Shown: one piece after another, positions 18,553-27,282 of the stretch
Position numbering within the stretch: position 1 is the stretch's first letter
Layout of the letters: every line of letters begins with the position of its first letter
Assembly: GCF_900044055.2 (NCBI RefSeq)
Contig: NZ_FCOX02000016.1
Coordinates: 62,001-126,000 of the forward strand
Reading direction: 5' to 3'
Length of the DNA stretch: 64,000 bases
Source: Caballeronia calidae
GTDB taxonomy: Bacteria > Pseudomonadota > Gammaproteobacteria > Burkholderiales > Burkholderiaceae
Notes under the pieces: generated by a model
What the model saw: the letters and a program-made list of their open reading frames with translations, nothing else
Databases searched by the model: none
Told to the model about the DNA's origin: nothing
Translations under genes and position numbers: made by a program

Positions 18553-19275
18553 TCAATAGTCAGCGTCCCAGTCGACGACGATACGTTTCGCCGCCCGGTC
18601 CACCGTCTTCACATACACGCCGACGAACGGAATCAGCCGCTCGCCGGTGACGGCCTTGCCATCCTTGTCAGCGTCCGGATACTCGATCCGCAGGATGGAA
18701 TGCGCGCCGTTGTCGATGAGATCGGCGACGCGGCCAAGCGCGACGCCCGCCTCATTCTCGACATCCAGGCCGATGAGATCGACCCAGTAAAATTCGTCTT
18801 CGCTGTCGAGCTTCGGGAAATCGCTGCGCGCGATATGCACCGAGTGGCCTTTCAGCGACATGGCCGCATCGCGGTCTTCGCAGCCGCCCAGACGCGCGAC
18901 GATGGTATCGGCGTGCACCTTCGACTGCAGACAGCGCGCGGACTTGCGATCGCGGCCCTTCACGAGCCACCAGCGTTTCGCGCTCAGAAGCGCGTCGCCG
19001 CCCTGCTTGCCGTTGGCGTGCGGTACGACCTTGACCCAGCCTTTGAGACCGTAGGCATCGGTGATGAAACCGACTTCGACGGCATCGTCAGGCAAAGCCT
19101 CGATCGACTCGATTACGTCTCCGGACTTGTTTGCGCTCGAAACGTCGACCGCCACGCGACGCGCGCCCGGCTTGCGGACAAACGCACCAAACGTGGCGGC
19201 ACCTTCATCTTGCCCCGGCTTCGGTTTGCCGATGCTTCCGGAAGCGCGTCCGGATTCAGAATCGCGCGTGGACAT
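18553..19275 (-). CDS. rimM: 16S rRNA processing protein RimM
   Basis: 240 residues as called. The conserved N-domain begins near [24 protein letters not shown], so about 65 residues of low-complexity, charged sequence precede it. This extension is common in Burkholderia RimM but a shorter start is possible. The PRC-barrel C-domain has [35 protein letters not shown] and the [14 protein letters not shown] end. RimM binds S19 and helps mature the 30S head. It lies between rpsP and trmD. Confidence 0.95.
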   Translation of the reverse strand: MSTRDSESGRASGSIGKPKPGQDEGAATFGAFVRKPGARRVAVDVSSANKSGDVIESIEALPDDAVEVGFITDAYGLKGWVKVVPHANGKQGGDALLSAKRWWLVKGRDRKSARCLQSKVHADTIVARLGGCEDRDAAMSLKGHSVHIARSDFPKLDSEDEFYWVDLIGLDVENEAGVALGRVADLIDNGAHSILRIEYPDADKDGKAVTGERLIPFVGVYVKTVDRAAKRIVVDWDADY

Positions 19276-19328
19276 CGGCGAACCTTTGGGCAGGTTTCGA
19301 GCGGTTGCTACAGCGTCGACGAGCGAGC

Positions 19329-19583
19329 TTAAGCAGCCGGCTGGGCTTGCTGAGCTTGCTTGACCAGGCGCTCGACGGTCGGCGACAGTTGCGCGCCGAC
19401 GCCTTGCCAGTACGTCAGGCGGTCCTGAGCGATACGCAGCGACTCGCCCTTCGTGGCGACCGGGTTGTAGAAGCCAACGCGCTCGATGAAGCGGCCGTCA
19501 CGGCGGCTACGCGAATCGGTTGCGACGATGTTGTAGAACGGGCGCTTCTTCGAGCCGCCACGAGCCAAGCGGATGATGACCAT
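19329..19583 (-). CDS. rpsP: 30S ribosomal protein S16
   Basis: 84 residues: [41 protein letters not shown], the S16 signature, with the short Ala/Gln-rich tail QAQQAQPAA. It is the first gene of the rpsP-rimM-trmD-rplS operon. A near-consensus promoter lies 46-74 bases upstream. Confidence 0.98.
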   Translation of the reverse strand: MVIIRLARGGSKKRPFYNIVATDSRSRRDGRFIERVGFYNPVATKGESLRIAQDRLTYWQGVGAQLSPTVERLVKQAQQAQPAA

Positions 19584-19628
19584 GCTGAAATCCTTGAAAA
19601 CCGGGGTTCGGAACTACGAGAACAGGCG

Positions 19629-19657
19629 ATTATAGCCGGATTCCGACGCCCTAACAA
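19629..19657 (-). promoter_or_regulatory. Sigma-70 promoter of the rpsP operon
   Basis: Reading the complement: -35 TTGTTA (19657-19652), a 17-base spacer, and a perfect -10 TATAAT (19634-19629). The -10 lies 46 bases upstream of the rpsP ATG. Confidence 0.85.
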
Positions 19658-19839
19658 ACACTTAACGCATTTTTTGGATGATAGGCGCTGCTCGCGCGGA
19701 ATCCGACGCGTTTCCGGATACCGGAAATCACGCCGATGCGGCAACGCGCCCTTGGTGGCGGGCGCGGTCGTCGGCGTAAAATGGCAGACCGGCGCCGGTT
19801 CGAAACCGCGCCCGCCTCCTCTCACCACCGCTTTCGCTG

Positions 19840-20343
19840 ATGACTTCCTCGTCCGTCGCCACACAATCCGGCTCCAAGCCGGCCGGCAAGCAGGTTCCGC
19901 CGTATTTCCGCTCGAAGACGCTCACCGCGGCGCTCGCTTTCCTGTTCGGCTACATCGGTCTGCACCGCTTCTATCTGTATGGCATGCGCGACAAATGGGG
20001 CTGGGCGCACATCGTCGGCATCGTATTGGGCGCGTTCGGCTATCTGCTGCTCGCGGAAACCGAGCGCACGTCGATTCTGGGCTGGGCGATGGCGTTTCCG
20101 GGCGCCCTTTCGCTGCTCGCCGCGTTTCTGTCGGCCATCGTCTACGGCTTGCGGCCGGACGCCAAATGGGATGCGCAGTTCAACGCCCATACCGGCCGCA
20201 ACAGCCGTTCCGGCTGGACCGTCATCTTCGTCGTGATGTTCTCGCTGCTGATCGGCGCCTTCTTGCTGATGACCGGCCTCGCGCTCACCTTTCAGACGTA
20301 CTTCGAGAGCCAGATCGAAGCAGCGAAGACGCTGTCGCAATAA
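19840..20343 (+). CDS. TM2-domain membrane protein
   Basis: 167 residues. A polar N-terminus (~25 residues) leads into SKTLTAALAFLFGYIGLHRFYLYGMRDKWGWAHIVGIVLG. That is the TM2 pattern with its G-x-x-G-x-H-R-F-Y-x-G motif between two membrane helices. Further hydrophobic segments follow at ~75-105 and ~130-155, with Gly/Arg-rich cytoplasmic loops. TM2 proteins are widespread small membrane proteins of unknown function. It converges with the radical SAM gene, with four bases between the stops. Confidence 0.82.
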   Translation: MTSSSVATQSGSKPAGKQVPPYFRSKTLTAALAFLFGYIGLHRFYLYGMRDKWGWAHIVGIVLGAFGYLLLAETERTSILGWAMAFPGALSLLAAFLSAIVYGLRPDAKWDAQFNAHTGRNSRSGWTVIFVVMFSLLIGAFLLMTGLALTFQTYFESQIEAAKTLSQ

Positions 20344-20347
20344 AACG

Positions 20348-21475
20348 TCAGAAGAGATCGAGCTGAGGGCTGGCGGGCGGTGCGGCATGCTTCGCCGGCC
20401 GCTGAAACTCGGACATGTCGAGAATGCCGCGCTGCCGCGCGTTCAGTCCGAGACGCCTGGTCGCCTTCTGAAAGCGCTGCTTGAGCATATCCGCCCACAG
20501 GCCCTCGCCTTTCATCCGAGTGGCGAAGTTCGAGTCGTAGTCCTTCCCTCCGCGCATGTCGCGCACGCGGCTCATCACGCGATCCGCGCGATCAGGAAAA
20601 TGCGCAGCCAGCCAGTCCTTGAAGAGCGGCGCCACTTCCCACGGCAGACGCAGCACGATATAGCTCGCGCTCGTCGCGCCCGCTTCCGCACATGCTTCCA
20701 GCACGCGCTCCATATCCTGCTCTGTCACGAACGGAATGACCGGCGCGATGCTCACGCCCACCGGAATGCCGGTTTCGGCGAGCGTGCGGATGGTGCGCAG
20801 GCGCCGCGCCGGCGTTGCCGCGCGGGGTTCCAGCGTGCGCGCGATGTCGGCGTCGAGCGTCGTAACGGTGATCGCCGCCATGACCTGGCCGCGCTCGGCC
20901 ATCGGCGCGAGCAGGTCGATGTCGCGTTCGATCAGCGACGACTTGGTGATAGCGGCGAACGGATGCCCGCAGTCGTGAAGGATCTGAATCACGCGCCGCG
21001 TGAGCTGCAGTTCGCGCTCGACCGGCTGATAGGCGTCCGTATTCACGCCGAGCGCGATCGGATCGGGTTCGTAGTTCGGTTTCGCCAGTTCACGCTCGAG
21101 CAGGTCGGGTGCGTTGATCTTCGCGTAGATGCGGCTTTCGAAATCGAGTCCCGGCGAGAGTCCGAGATAGCTGTGCGTCGGGCGCGCGAAGCAATAAATG
21201 CAGCCGTGTTCGCACCCGCGATACGGGTTCAGCGACGCGGTGAACGGAATGTCCGGCGAGCTGTTGCGCGTGAGGATGCTCTTCGCGTGTTCCTCGAAAA
21301 CCTGCGTGCGCAACGGCGGCGCACCATCGTTCTCGGGATCGTCGACGTGCTGCCAGCCGTCGTCGACGCGTTCGCGTTCGTCCTTTTCGTAGCGGCCCTG
21401 GATATTCGTAACCGCGCCGCGCCCCTTCAACGGAGCGGGCGGTGCAACGGGATACTCACGATCGGGCGATGACAT
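20348..21475 (-). CDS. PA0069-family radical SAM protein (SplB-related)
   Basis: 375 residues. The radical SAM cluster motif C-x3-C-x2-C is CEHGCIYC (~residues 90-97), followed by FARPTHSYLGLSPGLDFESRIYAK. That sequence and the rest of the barrel (GVNTDAYQPVERELQLTRRVIQIL) match the PA0069 family, related to spore photoproduct lyase. The reaction is unknown. A perfect 20-bp LexA box lies 29 bases upstream, so it is very probably SOS-induced; as I recall, the Pseudomonas aeruginosa homologue PA0069 is also in the LexA regulon. That context suggests a role in DNA damage or nucleic-acid repair. Confidence 0.9.
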   Translation of the reverse strand: MSSPDREYPVAPPAPLKGRGAVTNIQGRYEKDERERVDDGWQHVDDPENDGAPPLRTQVFEEHAKSILTRNSSPDIPFTASLNPYRGCEHGCIYCFARPTHSYLGLSPGLDFESRIYAKINAPDLLERELAKPNYEPDPIALGVNTDAYQPVERELQLTRRVIQILHDCGHPFAAITKSSLIERDIDLLAPMAERGQVMAAITVTTLDADIARTLEPRAATPARRLRTIRTLAETGIPVGVSIAPVIPFVTEQDMERVLEACAEAGATSASYIVLRLPWEVAPLFKDWLAAHFPDRADRVMSRVRDMRGGKDYDSNFATRMKGEGLWADMLKQRFQKATRRLGLNARQRGILDMSEFQRPAKHAAPPASPQLDLF

Positions 21476-21496
21476 TGCGACGGAAATCCAACGATT

Positions 21497-21520
21497 GATA
21501 CTGTATAAATATACAGTATC
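21497..21520. promoter_or_regulatory. LexA (SOS) box, perfect palindrome
   Basis: The core TACTGTATAAATATACAGTA (21499-21518) matches the LexA pattern CTG-N10-CAG with AT-rich centre. It is extended to a 24-base palindrome with G and A/T matches. It is centred about 33 bases upstream of the radical SAM gene ATG, where it would block the promoter. Confidence 0.9.
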
Positions 21521-21543
21521 GCGCCTTCATCGCAAGCGAAAAA

Positions 21544-22032
21544 TCACGTCTCGACGAGAATCTTGAGCGTCTCCTTGATCTCTTCCATCACCACATAACT
21601 CTTGGACTGCACCGCGCCCGGCAACTGCAGCAGGATGTCGCCGAGCAGCTTGCGATAGTCCGCCATCTCACCGATGCGTGCCTTGATCAGATAGTCAAAC
21701 TCACCGGATACCAGATGGCATTCGAGCACTTCCGGAATCTTCTGCACCTCGCGCCGGAACTGCTCGAACATGTTGCCGCTCTTGTGATCGAGCGTGATCT
21801 CGACGAAAACCAGCAGCGCCGCACCCAGTTCCGTTGGGTTCACGCGCGCGTAATAGCCCATGATGACGCCGTCGCGCTCCATGCGCTTGACGCGCTCGAT
21901 GCAAGGCGTCACCGACAACCCGACGCGCTCCGCGAGATCCTTCATCGCGATGCGGCCGTCCTCCTGAAGGATGTTCAGGATCTTGTGATCGAGCTTGTCG
22001 AGCGCGCGGACCGGATTTCGCTGTGTTCGCAT
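21544..22032 (-). CDS. Lrp/AsnC-family transcriptional regulator
   Basis: 162 residues from ATG 22032 (MRTQRNPVRALDKLDHKIL), preceded by AGGA seven to ten bases upstream. The in-frame TTG at 22062 is less likely. A winged HTH occupies residues ~15-65 (LDHKILNILQEDGRIAMKDLAERVGLSVTPCIERVKRMERDGVI) and a RAM ligand-binding domain ~75-155 (VFVEITLDHKSGNMFEQFRREVQKIPEVLECHLVSGEFDYLIKARIGEMADY). It is divergent from dadA, so it is the likely alanine/leucine-responsive activator of that gene, like DadR or BkdR in other bacteria. Confidence 0.92.
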   Translation of the reverse strand: MRTQRNPVRALDKLDHKILNILQEDGRIAMKDLAERVGLSVTPCIERVKRMERDGVIMGYYARVNPTELGAALLVFVEITLDHKSGNMFEQFRREVQKIPEVLECHLVSGEFDYLIKARIGEMADYRKLLGDILLQLPGAVQSKSYVVMEEIKETLKILVET

Positions 22033-22058
22033 TGGTTTTTCCTGAAAATCGCCCAAAT

Positions 22059-22086
22059 ACAATAACTAAAACTGGCTCGATCTCAA
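22059..22086 (-). promoter_or_regulatory. Candidate promoter of the Lrp-type gene
   Basis: On the complement: TTGAGA (22086-22081), a 16-base spacer, TATTGT (22064-22059), 27 bases upstream of the ATG. The palindrome ACTATAGT (22087-22094) abuts it in the dadA intergenic region and may be part of an Lrp site. Confidence 0.4.
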
Positions 22087-22164
22087 TACTATAGTCGATA
22101 ACACTAGACGGACAGAGTGTCGCAGGTTTGACAGGCTGTCCAGCGAAATCGAACTGGAGATCAC

Positions 22165-23457
22165 ATGCGAATCGTTATTCTCGGAAGCGGCGTCGTTGGC
22201 GTGACGAGCGCGTATTACCTTGCTCGCGCCGGCCACGAAGTCACGGTCATCGACCGCGAAGCAGGCCCCGCCCTCGAAACGAGTTTCGCGAATGCCGGAC
22301 AGATCTCCCCGGGTTACGCATCGCCGTGGGCCGCACCTGGCGTGCCGCTCAAGGCCGTCAAATGGATGTTCGAGAAGCATGCGCCGCTCGCGATCCGCCT
22401 CGACGGCACGATGAACCAGCTGCAATGGATGTGGCAAATGCTGCGCAATTGCACGCAGGATCGCTATACGGTGAACAAGGGCCGCATGGTGCGCCTCGCC
22501 GAATACAGCCGCGACTGCCTGCAAGCCTTGCGCGCCGACACTGGCATTCACTATGAAGGCCGCACCGGCGGCACGCTGCAACTGTTCCGCACGCAACAGC
22601 AATTCGACGGCGCAGGCAAGGACATCGCGGTTCTGAAGGACGCCAACGTGCCGTTCGAGCTGCTCACCGCCGACGAGCTGAAGAAGGCCGAACCCGCGCT
22701 CGCCGCCGTTTCGCACAAGCTGACGGGCGGCCTGCGCCTGCCGAACGACGAAACCGGCGACTGCCAGATGTTCACGACGCGCCTCGCCGCCATGGCCGAA
22801 GCGCTGGGCGTCAAGTTCCGCTACAACACGTCGATCGATGCGCTCGCCGTCGCCAACGGCCGCATCGCGGGCGTGCAGTGCGGCAAGGAGCTGGTGACGG
22901 CGGATTCGTATGTCGTCGCGCTCGGCTCGTACTCGCCGAAGCTGCTCGGCGATCTGATCAAGATTCCGGTTTATCCGCTGAAGGGCTATTCGATCACCGC
23001 GCCGATCGTCGATACGAACCGCGCGCCGGTGTCGACCGTGCTCGACGAAACGTACAAGATCGCGATCACGCGTTTCGACGACCGCATCCGCGTGGGCGGC
23101 ATGGCGGAAATCGTCGGCTATGACAAGAAGCTGAAGAATGCGCGCCGCGAGACGCTCGAAATGTGCGTGAACGACCTGTTCCCGGGCGGCGGCGACACGG
23201 CGAGCGCCACGTTCTGGACCGGCCTGCGCCCGATGACGCCGGACGGCACGCCGATCGTCGGCCGCACGCCGGTGCCGAACCTGTTCCTCAACACGGGACA
23301 CGGCACGCTCGGCTGGACGATGTCGTGCGGCTCCGGCCAGTTGCTCGCGGATCTGATGTCCGGCAAACAGCCCGCGATCCGCGCGGACGATCTGTCGGTG
23401 CATCGCTACTTCGGCGATGTCGGCGTAAATACGCGTCCGGGATACGCGAACGCGTAA
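22165..23457 (+). CDS. dadA: D-amino acid dehydrogenase small subunit
   Basis: 430 residues. The FAD Rossmann motif is at the N-terminus ([30 protein letters not shown]). The substrate and FAD regions follow with [22 protein letters not shown] and [20 protein letters not shown]. DadA oxidises D-amino acids, mainly D-alanine, to 2-oxo acids and passes electrons to the respiratory chain at the inner membrane. The ribosome binding site GGAG lies 6-9 bases before the ATG. It is divergent from the Lrp-type gene, its probable regulator. No alanine racemase gene (dadX) follows, unlike dadAX operons. Confidence 0.96.
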   Translation: MRIVILGSGVVGVTSAYYLARAGHEVTVIDREAGPALETSFANAGQISPGYASPWAAPGVPLKAVKWMFEKHAPLAIRLDGTMNQLQWMWQMLRNCTQDRYTVNKGRMVRLAEYSRDCLQALRADTGIHYEGRTGGTLQLFRTQQQFDGAGKDIAVLKDANVPFELLTADELKKAEPALAAVSHKLTGGLRLPNDETGDCQMFTTRLAAMAEALGVKFRYNTSIDALAVANGRIAGVQCGKELVTADSYVVALGSYSPKLLGDLIKIPVYPLKGYSITAPIVDTNRAPVSTVLDETYKIAITRFDDRIRVGGMAEIVGYDKKLKNARRETLEMCVNDLFPGGGDTASATFWTGLRPMTPDGTPIVGRTPVPNLFLNTGHGTLGWTMSCGSGQLLADLMSGKQPAIRADDLSVHRYFGDVGVNTRPGYANA

Positions 23458-23479
23458 TTCATCTGATGCACGAAAGAAC

Positions 23480-23501
23480 AAAGGCGCCTCGCGGCGCCTT
23501 T
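23480..23501. terminator. Intrinsic terminator between dadA and acyl-CoA dehydrogenase
   Basis: AAAGGCGCC (23480-23488) pairs with GGCGCCTTT (23493-23501) around a 4-base loop, 22 bases after the dadA stop and just beyond the converging dehydrogenase stop. Confidence 0.8.
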
Positions 23502-23508
23502 GTCGTTT

Positions 23509-25299
23509 TCAGAACTGATCTTCGCTCAGCGCGAGCACGCCTTCCGTGCCCTTTGCGCTGATGATCGACGCCTCGATCCCCGGCGCGTGCGACAGGATGT
23601 GCTCCGCGAAGAACTCGGCCGTCGCGATCTTCGCTGAGTAGAAGCGCTCGTCGTCCGCACGCTTCGAATGGGCGACGAGCATCGCGCGCGCCATCTGCCA
23701 TCCCGACAACACGATGCCCGCAAGCCGCAGATACGGCACGCTGCCCGCGAATACGGCGTTCGGATCGCTCTTGAACTTCGCGACGATGAACTCGATTGCG
23801 CGCGCGAGCGACAAACTTCCCGCGCTCAAGTGCCGATGCATCGACTTGAACGGCTGGCCATCCACTTCGGTGAGCGCCGCGATGGTCTGGTCGATCTGCG
23901 CGAGCAGCGCCTGCGCCGCCTTGCCGCCGTCACGCACGGTTTTGCGGCCGACGAGATCGTTCGCCTGGATCGCCGTCGTACCTTCATAGATCGGCAGAAT
24001 GCGCGCATCGCGATAATGCTGTGCCGCGCCCGTCTCCTCGATGAAGCCCATGCCGCCGTGCACCTGCACGCCGAGGCTCGCGACATCGACGGACATCTCC
24101 GTGCTGAAGCCCTTCACGATCGGCACGAGATATTCATAGATCGCCTGATGGCTCTTCTTCGCGTCCTCGTCCGGATGGCCGTGCGCGAGATCGCTGTGCG
24201 CCGCCGCGACGTATGCGAGCGCGCGGGCGCCCTCGGTGTAGGCGCGCATCGTCGAGAGCATGCGGCGCACGTCGGGATGATGGATGATCGTGACCGGCTC
24301 TTTCGCGCTGCCATCGACCGGGCGGCTCTGCACGCGCTCCTTCGCATACGCGACGGCCTGTTGATACGCGCGCTCGGCAATCGCGACGCCCTGCATGCCG
24401 ACGGCAAAGCGCGCCGCGTTCATCATGATGAACATGTACTCGAGACCGCGATTCTCTTCGCCGATCAGATAGCCGATCGCGCCGCCGTGATCGCCGTATT
24501 GCAGCACGGCCGTCGGGCTCGCCTTGATGCCGAGCTTGTGCTCGATCGACACGCAATGCACGTCGTTGCGCGCGCCGAGCGAACCGTCTTCGTTGATGAG
24601 GAACTTCGGCACGAGAAAGAGCGAGATGCCCTTCACGCCTTCGGGCGCGTCCGGCGTGCGCGCGAGCACCAGATGCACGATGTTCTTCGCCATATCGTGC
24701 TCGCCGTACGTGATGAAGATCTTCGTGCCGAAGACCTTGAACGTGCCGTCGCCCTGCGGCTCCGCGCGCGTGCGCACGAGCGCGAGATCGGAGCCGGCCT
24801 GCGGCTCCGTGAGATTCATCGTGCCGGTCCATTCGCCCGAGATGAACTTCGGCAGATATTGCGCCTTCTGTTCGTCGCTGCCGGCGGTGAGGAGCGCTTC
24901 GATCGCGCCGTCGGTGAGCAGCGGGCACAATGCGAAAGAAAGATTCGCCGAGTTGAGTGCTTCGATGCACGGCGTCGCGATGAGCTTCGGCAAGCCTTGT
25001 CCGCCGAAGTCCGACGGATGCACGACGCCTTGCCAGCCGCCTTCCCCGAACTGACGGAACGCGTCCTTGAAGCCGGGCGTCGTCGTGACTTCGCCGTTCG
25101 CCCAGGCGCTCGGATCGCGGTCGCCGATCACATTCAACGGCGCGATGACTTCGCCGCAGAAACGCGCGGCTTCCTCGACCACGGCCTGCGCGGTGTCGAA
25201 GCCCGCGTCCTCGTAACCGGGCAGCGCGGCGATGCTGTCGATACCCGCCAGTTCCTTCACCACGAACAGCATGTCCTTGACCGGGGCGCTGTAGCTCAT
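23509..25299 (-). CDS. Acyl-CoA dehydrogenase with extended C-terminus (DmdC-like)
   Basis: 596 residues. It has the three acyl-CoA dehydrogenase domains plus a ~120-residue C-terminal extension (acyl-CoA_dh_C). Signatures are GEWTGTMNLTEPQAGSDLALVRT, the FAD/acyl-binding core with NAARFAVGMQGVAIAERAYQQA, and the late segment YEGTTAIQANDLVGRK containing the conserved Glu region. Length and architecture resemble DmdC (3-methylmercaptopropionyl-CoA dehydrogenase) and related enzymes acting on short or branched acyl-CoAs; the true substrate is unknown. It follows etfBA, so ETF is the likely electron acceptor. A strong terminator lies 40 bases upstream of its ATG. Confidence 0.9.
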   Translation of the reverse strand: MSYSAPVKDMLFVVKELAGIDSIAALPGYEDAGFDTAQAVVEEAARFCGEVIAPLNVIGDRDPSAWANGEVTTTPGFKDAFRQFGEGGWQGVVHPSDFGGQGLPKLIATPCIEALNSANLSFALCPLLTDGAIEALLTAGSDEQKAQYLPKFISGEWTGTMNLTEPQAGSDLALVRTRAEPQGDGTFKVFGTKIFITYGEHDMAKNIVHLVLARTPDAPEGVKGISLFLVPKFLINEDGSLGARNDVHCVSIEHKLGIKASPTAVLQYGDHGGAIGYLIGEENRGLEYMFIMMNAARFAVGMQGVAIAERAYQQAVAYAKERVQSRPVDGSAKEPVTIIHHPDVRRMLSTMRAYTEGARALAYVAAAHSDLAHGHPDEDAKKSHQAIYEYLVPIVKGFSTEMSVDVASLGVQVHGGMGFIEETGAAQHYRDARILPIYEGTTAIQANDLVGRKTVRDGGKAAQALLAQIDQTIAALTEVDGQPFKSMHRHLSAGSLSLARAIEFIVAKFKSDPNAVFAGSVPYLRLAGIVLSGWQMARAMLVAHSKRADDERFYSAKIATAEFFAEHILSHAPGIEASIISAKGTEGVLALSEDQF

Positions 25300-25338
25300 C
25301 GTGTTGTCTCCTCCGCTTTCAGATATTTGGGTACAAAA

Positions 25339-25366
25339 AAAGGGCGCAACGTATGTCGCGCCCTTT
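25339..25366 (-). terminator. Intrinsic terminator after etfA, upstream of acyl-CoA dehydrogenase
   Basis: AAAGGGCGC (25339-25347) and GCGCCCTTT (25358-25366) form a 9-bp stem around a 10-base loop. The minus strand ends in a run of seven T. It separates etfBA from the dehydrogenase although they share a direction. Confidence 0.88.
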
Positions 25367-25405
25367 CGCTTAATTTATTGCGAGTGCTCGACTCACACAG
25401 CGCGG

Positions 25406-26341
25406 TTAGCCAAGCTCTTTCACCAGTTCCGGCACGACCGTGAACAGATCGCCGACGAGACCGTAATCCGCGACGCTGAAGATCGGTGCTTCGGGGTCTT
25501 TGTTGATCGCGACGATGACCTTCGAGTCCTTCATGCCGGCCAAGTGCTGAATCGCGCCCGAGATGCCGACCGCGACATACAGTTGCGGCGCAACGATCTT
25601 GCCCGTCTGGCCAACCTGGAAGTCGTTCGGAACGTAGCCCGCATCGACTGCCGCACGCGATGCGCCCAGCGCCGCGCCGAGCTTGTCGGCCAAAGGCTCC
25701 AGCGTCTTCGTATAGTTCTCGCCGCTGCCGAGACCACGGCCGCCCGACACGATGATCGTCGCGCTCGTCAGCTCCGGACGATCGAGCTTCGTCACTTCGC
25801 GGCTCACGAACTGCGAGATGCCCGCATCGGCTGCGGCTTCGATCTTTTCGACCGATGCGCTGCCGCCTTCCGCCGCGACCGGATCGAAACCCGTCGCACG
25901 AACCGTGATGACCTTGATCGGATCGATCGACTGAACGATCGCGATGGCGTTGCCCGCGTAGATCGGACGCTCGAAGGTGTCGGCGCTGTCGACTGCGGTG
26001 ATGTCGCTGATTTGCGCGACATCCAGATGCGCTGCGATACGCGGCGCGATGTTCTTACCGTATGCCGTTGCCGGAGCCAGAATGTGCGAATAATTCTTCG
26101 CGATGTTCAGCACCGTGCCTTCGATGTTTTCCGCGAGGCCATCGGCGAGTTGAGGCGCATCGGCCAGCAGCACTTTCGCCACGCCTGCGATCTTCGCCGC
26201 TGCGTCCGCCGCGCCCTGCGCGTTCGAACCCGCAACCAGCACATGAATGTCACCGCCGATCTTCGACGCAGCTGCAACCGTGTTCAGCGTCGCTGCCTTG
26301 ATCGACGCGTTGTCGTGTTCCGCAATTACCAGAATCGTCAT
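25406..26341 (-). CDS. etfA: Electron transfer flavoprotein alpha subunit
   Basis: 311 residues. EtfA holds the FAD that shuttles electrons from acyl-CoA dehydrogenases to ETF:quinone oxidoreductase. The FAD-binding C-domain has the signature [45 protein letters not shown]. The N-domain begins [25 protein letters not shown]. It follows etfB by 15 bases. EtfA-EtfB heterodimers carry one FAD and one AMP. Confidence 0.97.
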   Translation of the reverse strand: MTILVIAEHDNASIKAATLNTVAAASKIGGDIHVLVAGSNAQGAADAAAKIAGVAKVLLADAPQLADGLAENIEGTVLNIAKNYSHILAPATAYGKNIAPRIAAHLDVAQISDITAVDSADTFERPIYAGNAIAIVQSIDPIKVITVRATGFDPVAAEGGSASVEKIEAAADAGISQFVSREVTKLDRPELTSATIIVSGGRGLGSGENYTKTLEPLADKLGAALGASRAAVDAGYVPNDFQVGQTGKIVAPQLYVAVGISGAIQHLAGMKDSKVIVAINKDPEAPIFSVADYGLVGDLFTVVPELVKELG

Positions 26342-26356
26342 TTTCTCGCGTCTCCT

Positions 26357-27106
26357 TTACAGCACCTTGGCTTCGGTCTTGAGCTTCTCGACCAGCGTCT
26401 TCACGTCCGGCACCATGATGCCGGCGCTGCGCTTCGGCGGCTCCGTGACTTTCAGCGTCTTCAGGCGCGGTGCGACGTCGACGCCCAGATCAGCGGGCTT
26501 CACCGTCGTCAGCGGCTTCTTCTTCGCCTTCATGATGTTCGGCAGCGTCACGTAGCGCGGCTCGTTCAGGCGCAGATCCGTGGTCACGACTGCAGGCAAT
26601 TTCAGCGACAGCGTTTCCGCGCCGCCATCGACTTCACGCGACACCGTGGCCTTGCCGTCCGCGATCACGACCTTCGATGCGAACGTCGCTTGCGGCAGAC
26701 CCGCCAGTGCGGCGAGCATCTGACCGGTCTGATTCGAATCGTCGTCGATAGCCTGCTTGCCGAGAATCACGAGCTCCGGCTTCTCCTGATCGACCAGCGC
26801 CTTCAGGATCTTCGCGACCGCGAGCGGCTGCAATTCATCAGCGCTTTCGACCAGAATCGCGCGATCCGCGCCGATGGCCAAAGCCGTACGCAACGTCTCC
26901 TGACACTGCGTCACGCCGCACGACACGGCGATCACTTCCGTAGCGACACCCGCTTCCTTCAGACGCACCGCCTCTTCCACGGCGATCTCGTCGAACGGGT
27001 TCATCGACATCTTCACATTGGCGATATCGACACCCGTGTTATCCGACTTCACACGGACCTTCACGTTGTAGTCGACCACGCGCTTGACTGGCACCAGAAT
27101 TTTCAT
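26357..27106 (-). CDS. etfB: Electron transfer flavoprotein beta subunit
   Basis: 249 residues from ATG 27106 ([27 protein letters not shown]); the in-frame GTG six bases earlier is not preferred. The ETF-beta signature is [23 protein letters not shown], then [35 protein letters not shown]. It binds the AMP and forms the electron-bifurcation-free ETF with EtfA. It is the first gene of the etfBA unit. A TATAAT box lies 40-45 bases upstream and a 12-base palindrome about 130 bases upstream. Confidence 0.97.
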   Translation of the reverse strand: MKILVPVKRVVDYNVKVRVKSDNTGVDIANVKMSMNPFDEIAVEEAVRLKEAGVATEVIAVSCGVTQCQETLRTALAIGADRAILVESADELQPLAVAKILKALVDQEKPELVILGKQAIDDDSNQTGQMLAALAGLPQATFASKVVIADGKATVSREVDGGAETLSLKLPAVVTTDLRLNEPRYVTLPNIMKAKKKPLTTVKPADLGVDVAPRLKTLKVTEPPKRSAGIMVPDVKTLVEKLKTEAKVL

Positions 27107-27145
27107 GCACACGCTCCAAAGTTACGATTACGTCAACCCAGCGTC

Positions 27146-27151
27146 ATTATA
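27146..27151 (-). promoter_or_regulatory. -10 element of the etfBA promoter
   Basis: The complement reads a perfect TATAAT (27151-27146), 40 bases upstream of the etfB ATG. Sixteen bases further upstream GGGACA matches four of six bases of the -35 consensus, so a regulator may help recruitment. Confidence 0.6.
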
Positions 27152-27229
27152 CGAGCGCCGCGTCCGCTGTCCCCTCCATCTCCGGGGGGGACCGGGTTGT
27201 CCCGCAATAGGTATGGGCTTATTTTTATC

Positions 27230-27241
27230 GAACGATCGTTC
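27230..27241. promoter_or_regulatory. Perfect palindrome GAACGATCGTTC upstream of etfBA
   Basis: A 12-base perfect palindrome lies in the AT-rich DNA between metQ and etfB, roughly 80 bases upstream of the -10 box. The form is typical of TetR-family operators controlling fatty-acid oxidation genes. The assignment to such a regulator is inference. Confidence 0.5.
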
Positions 27242-27282
27242 TATTTATATCCACGAAAACCCGAATCGTCCGCTGAAAACGA

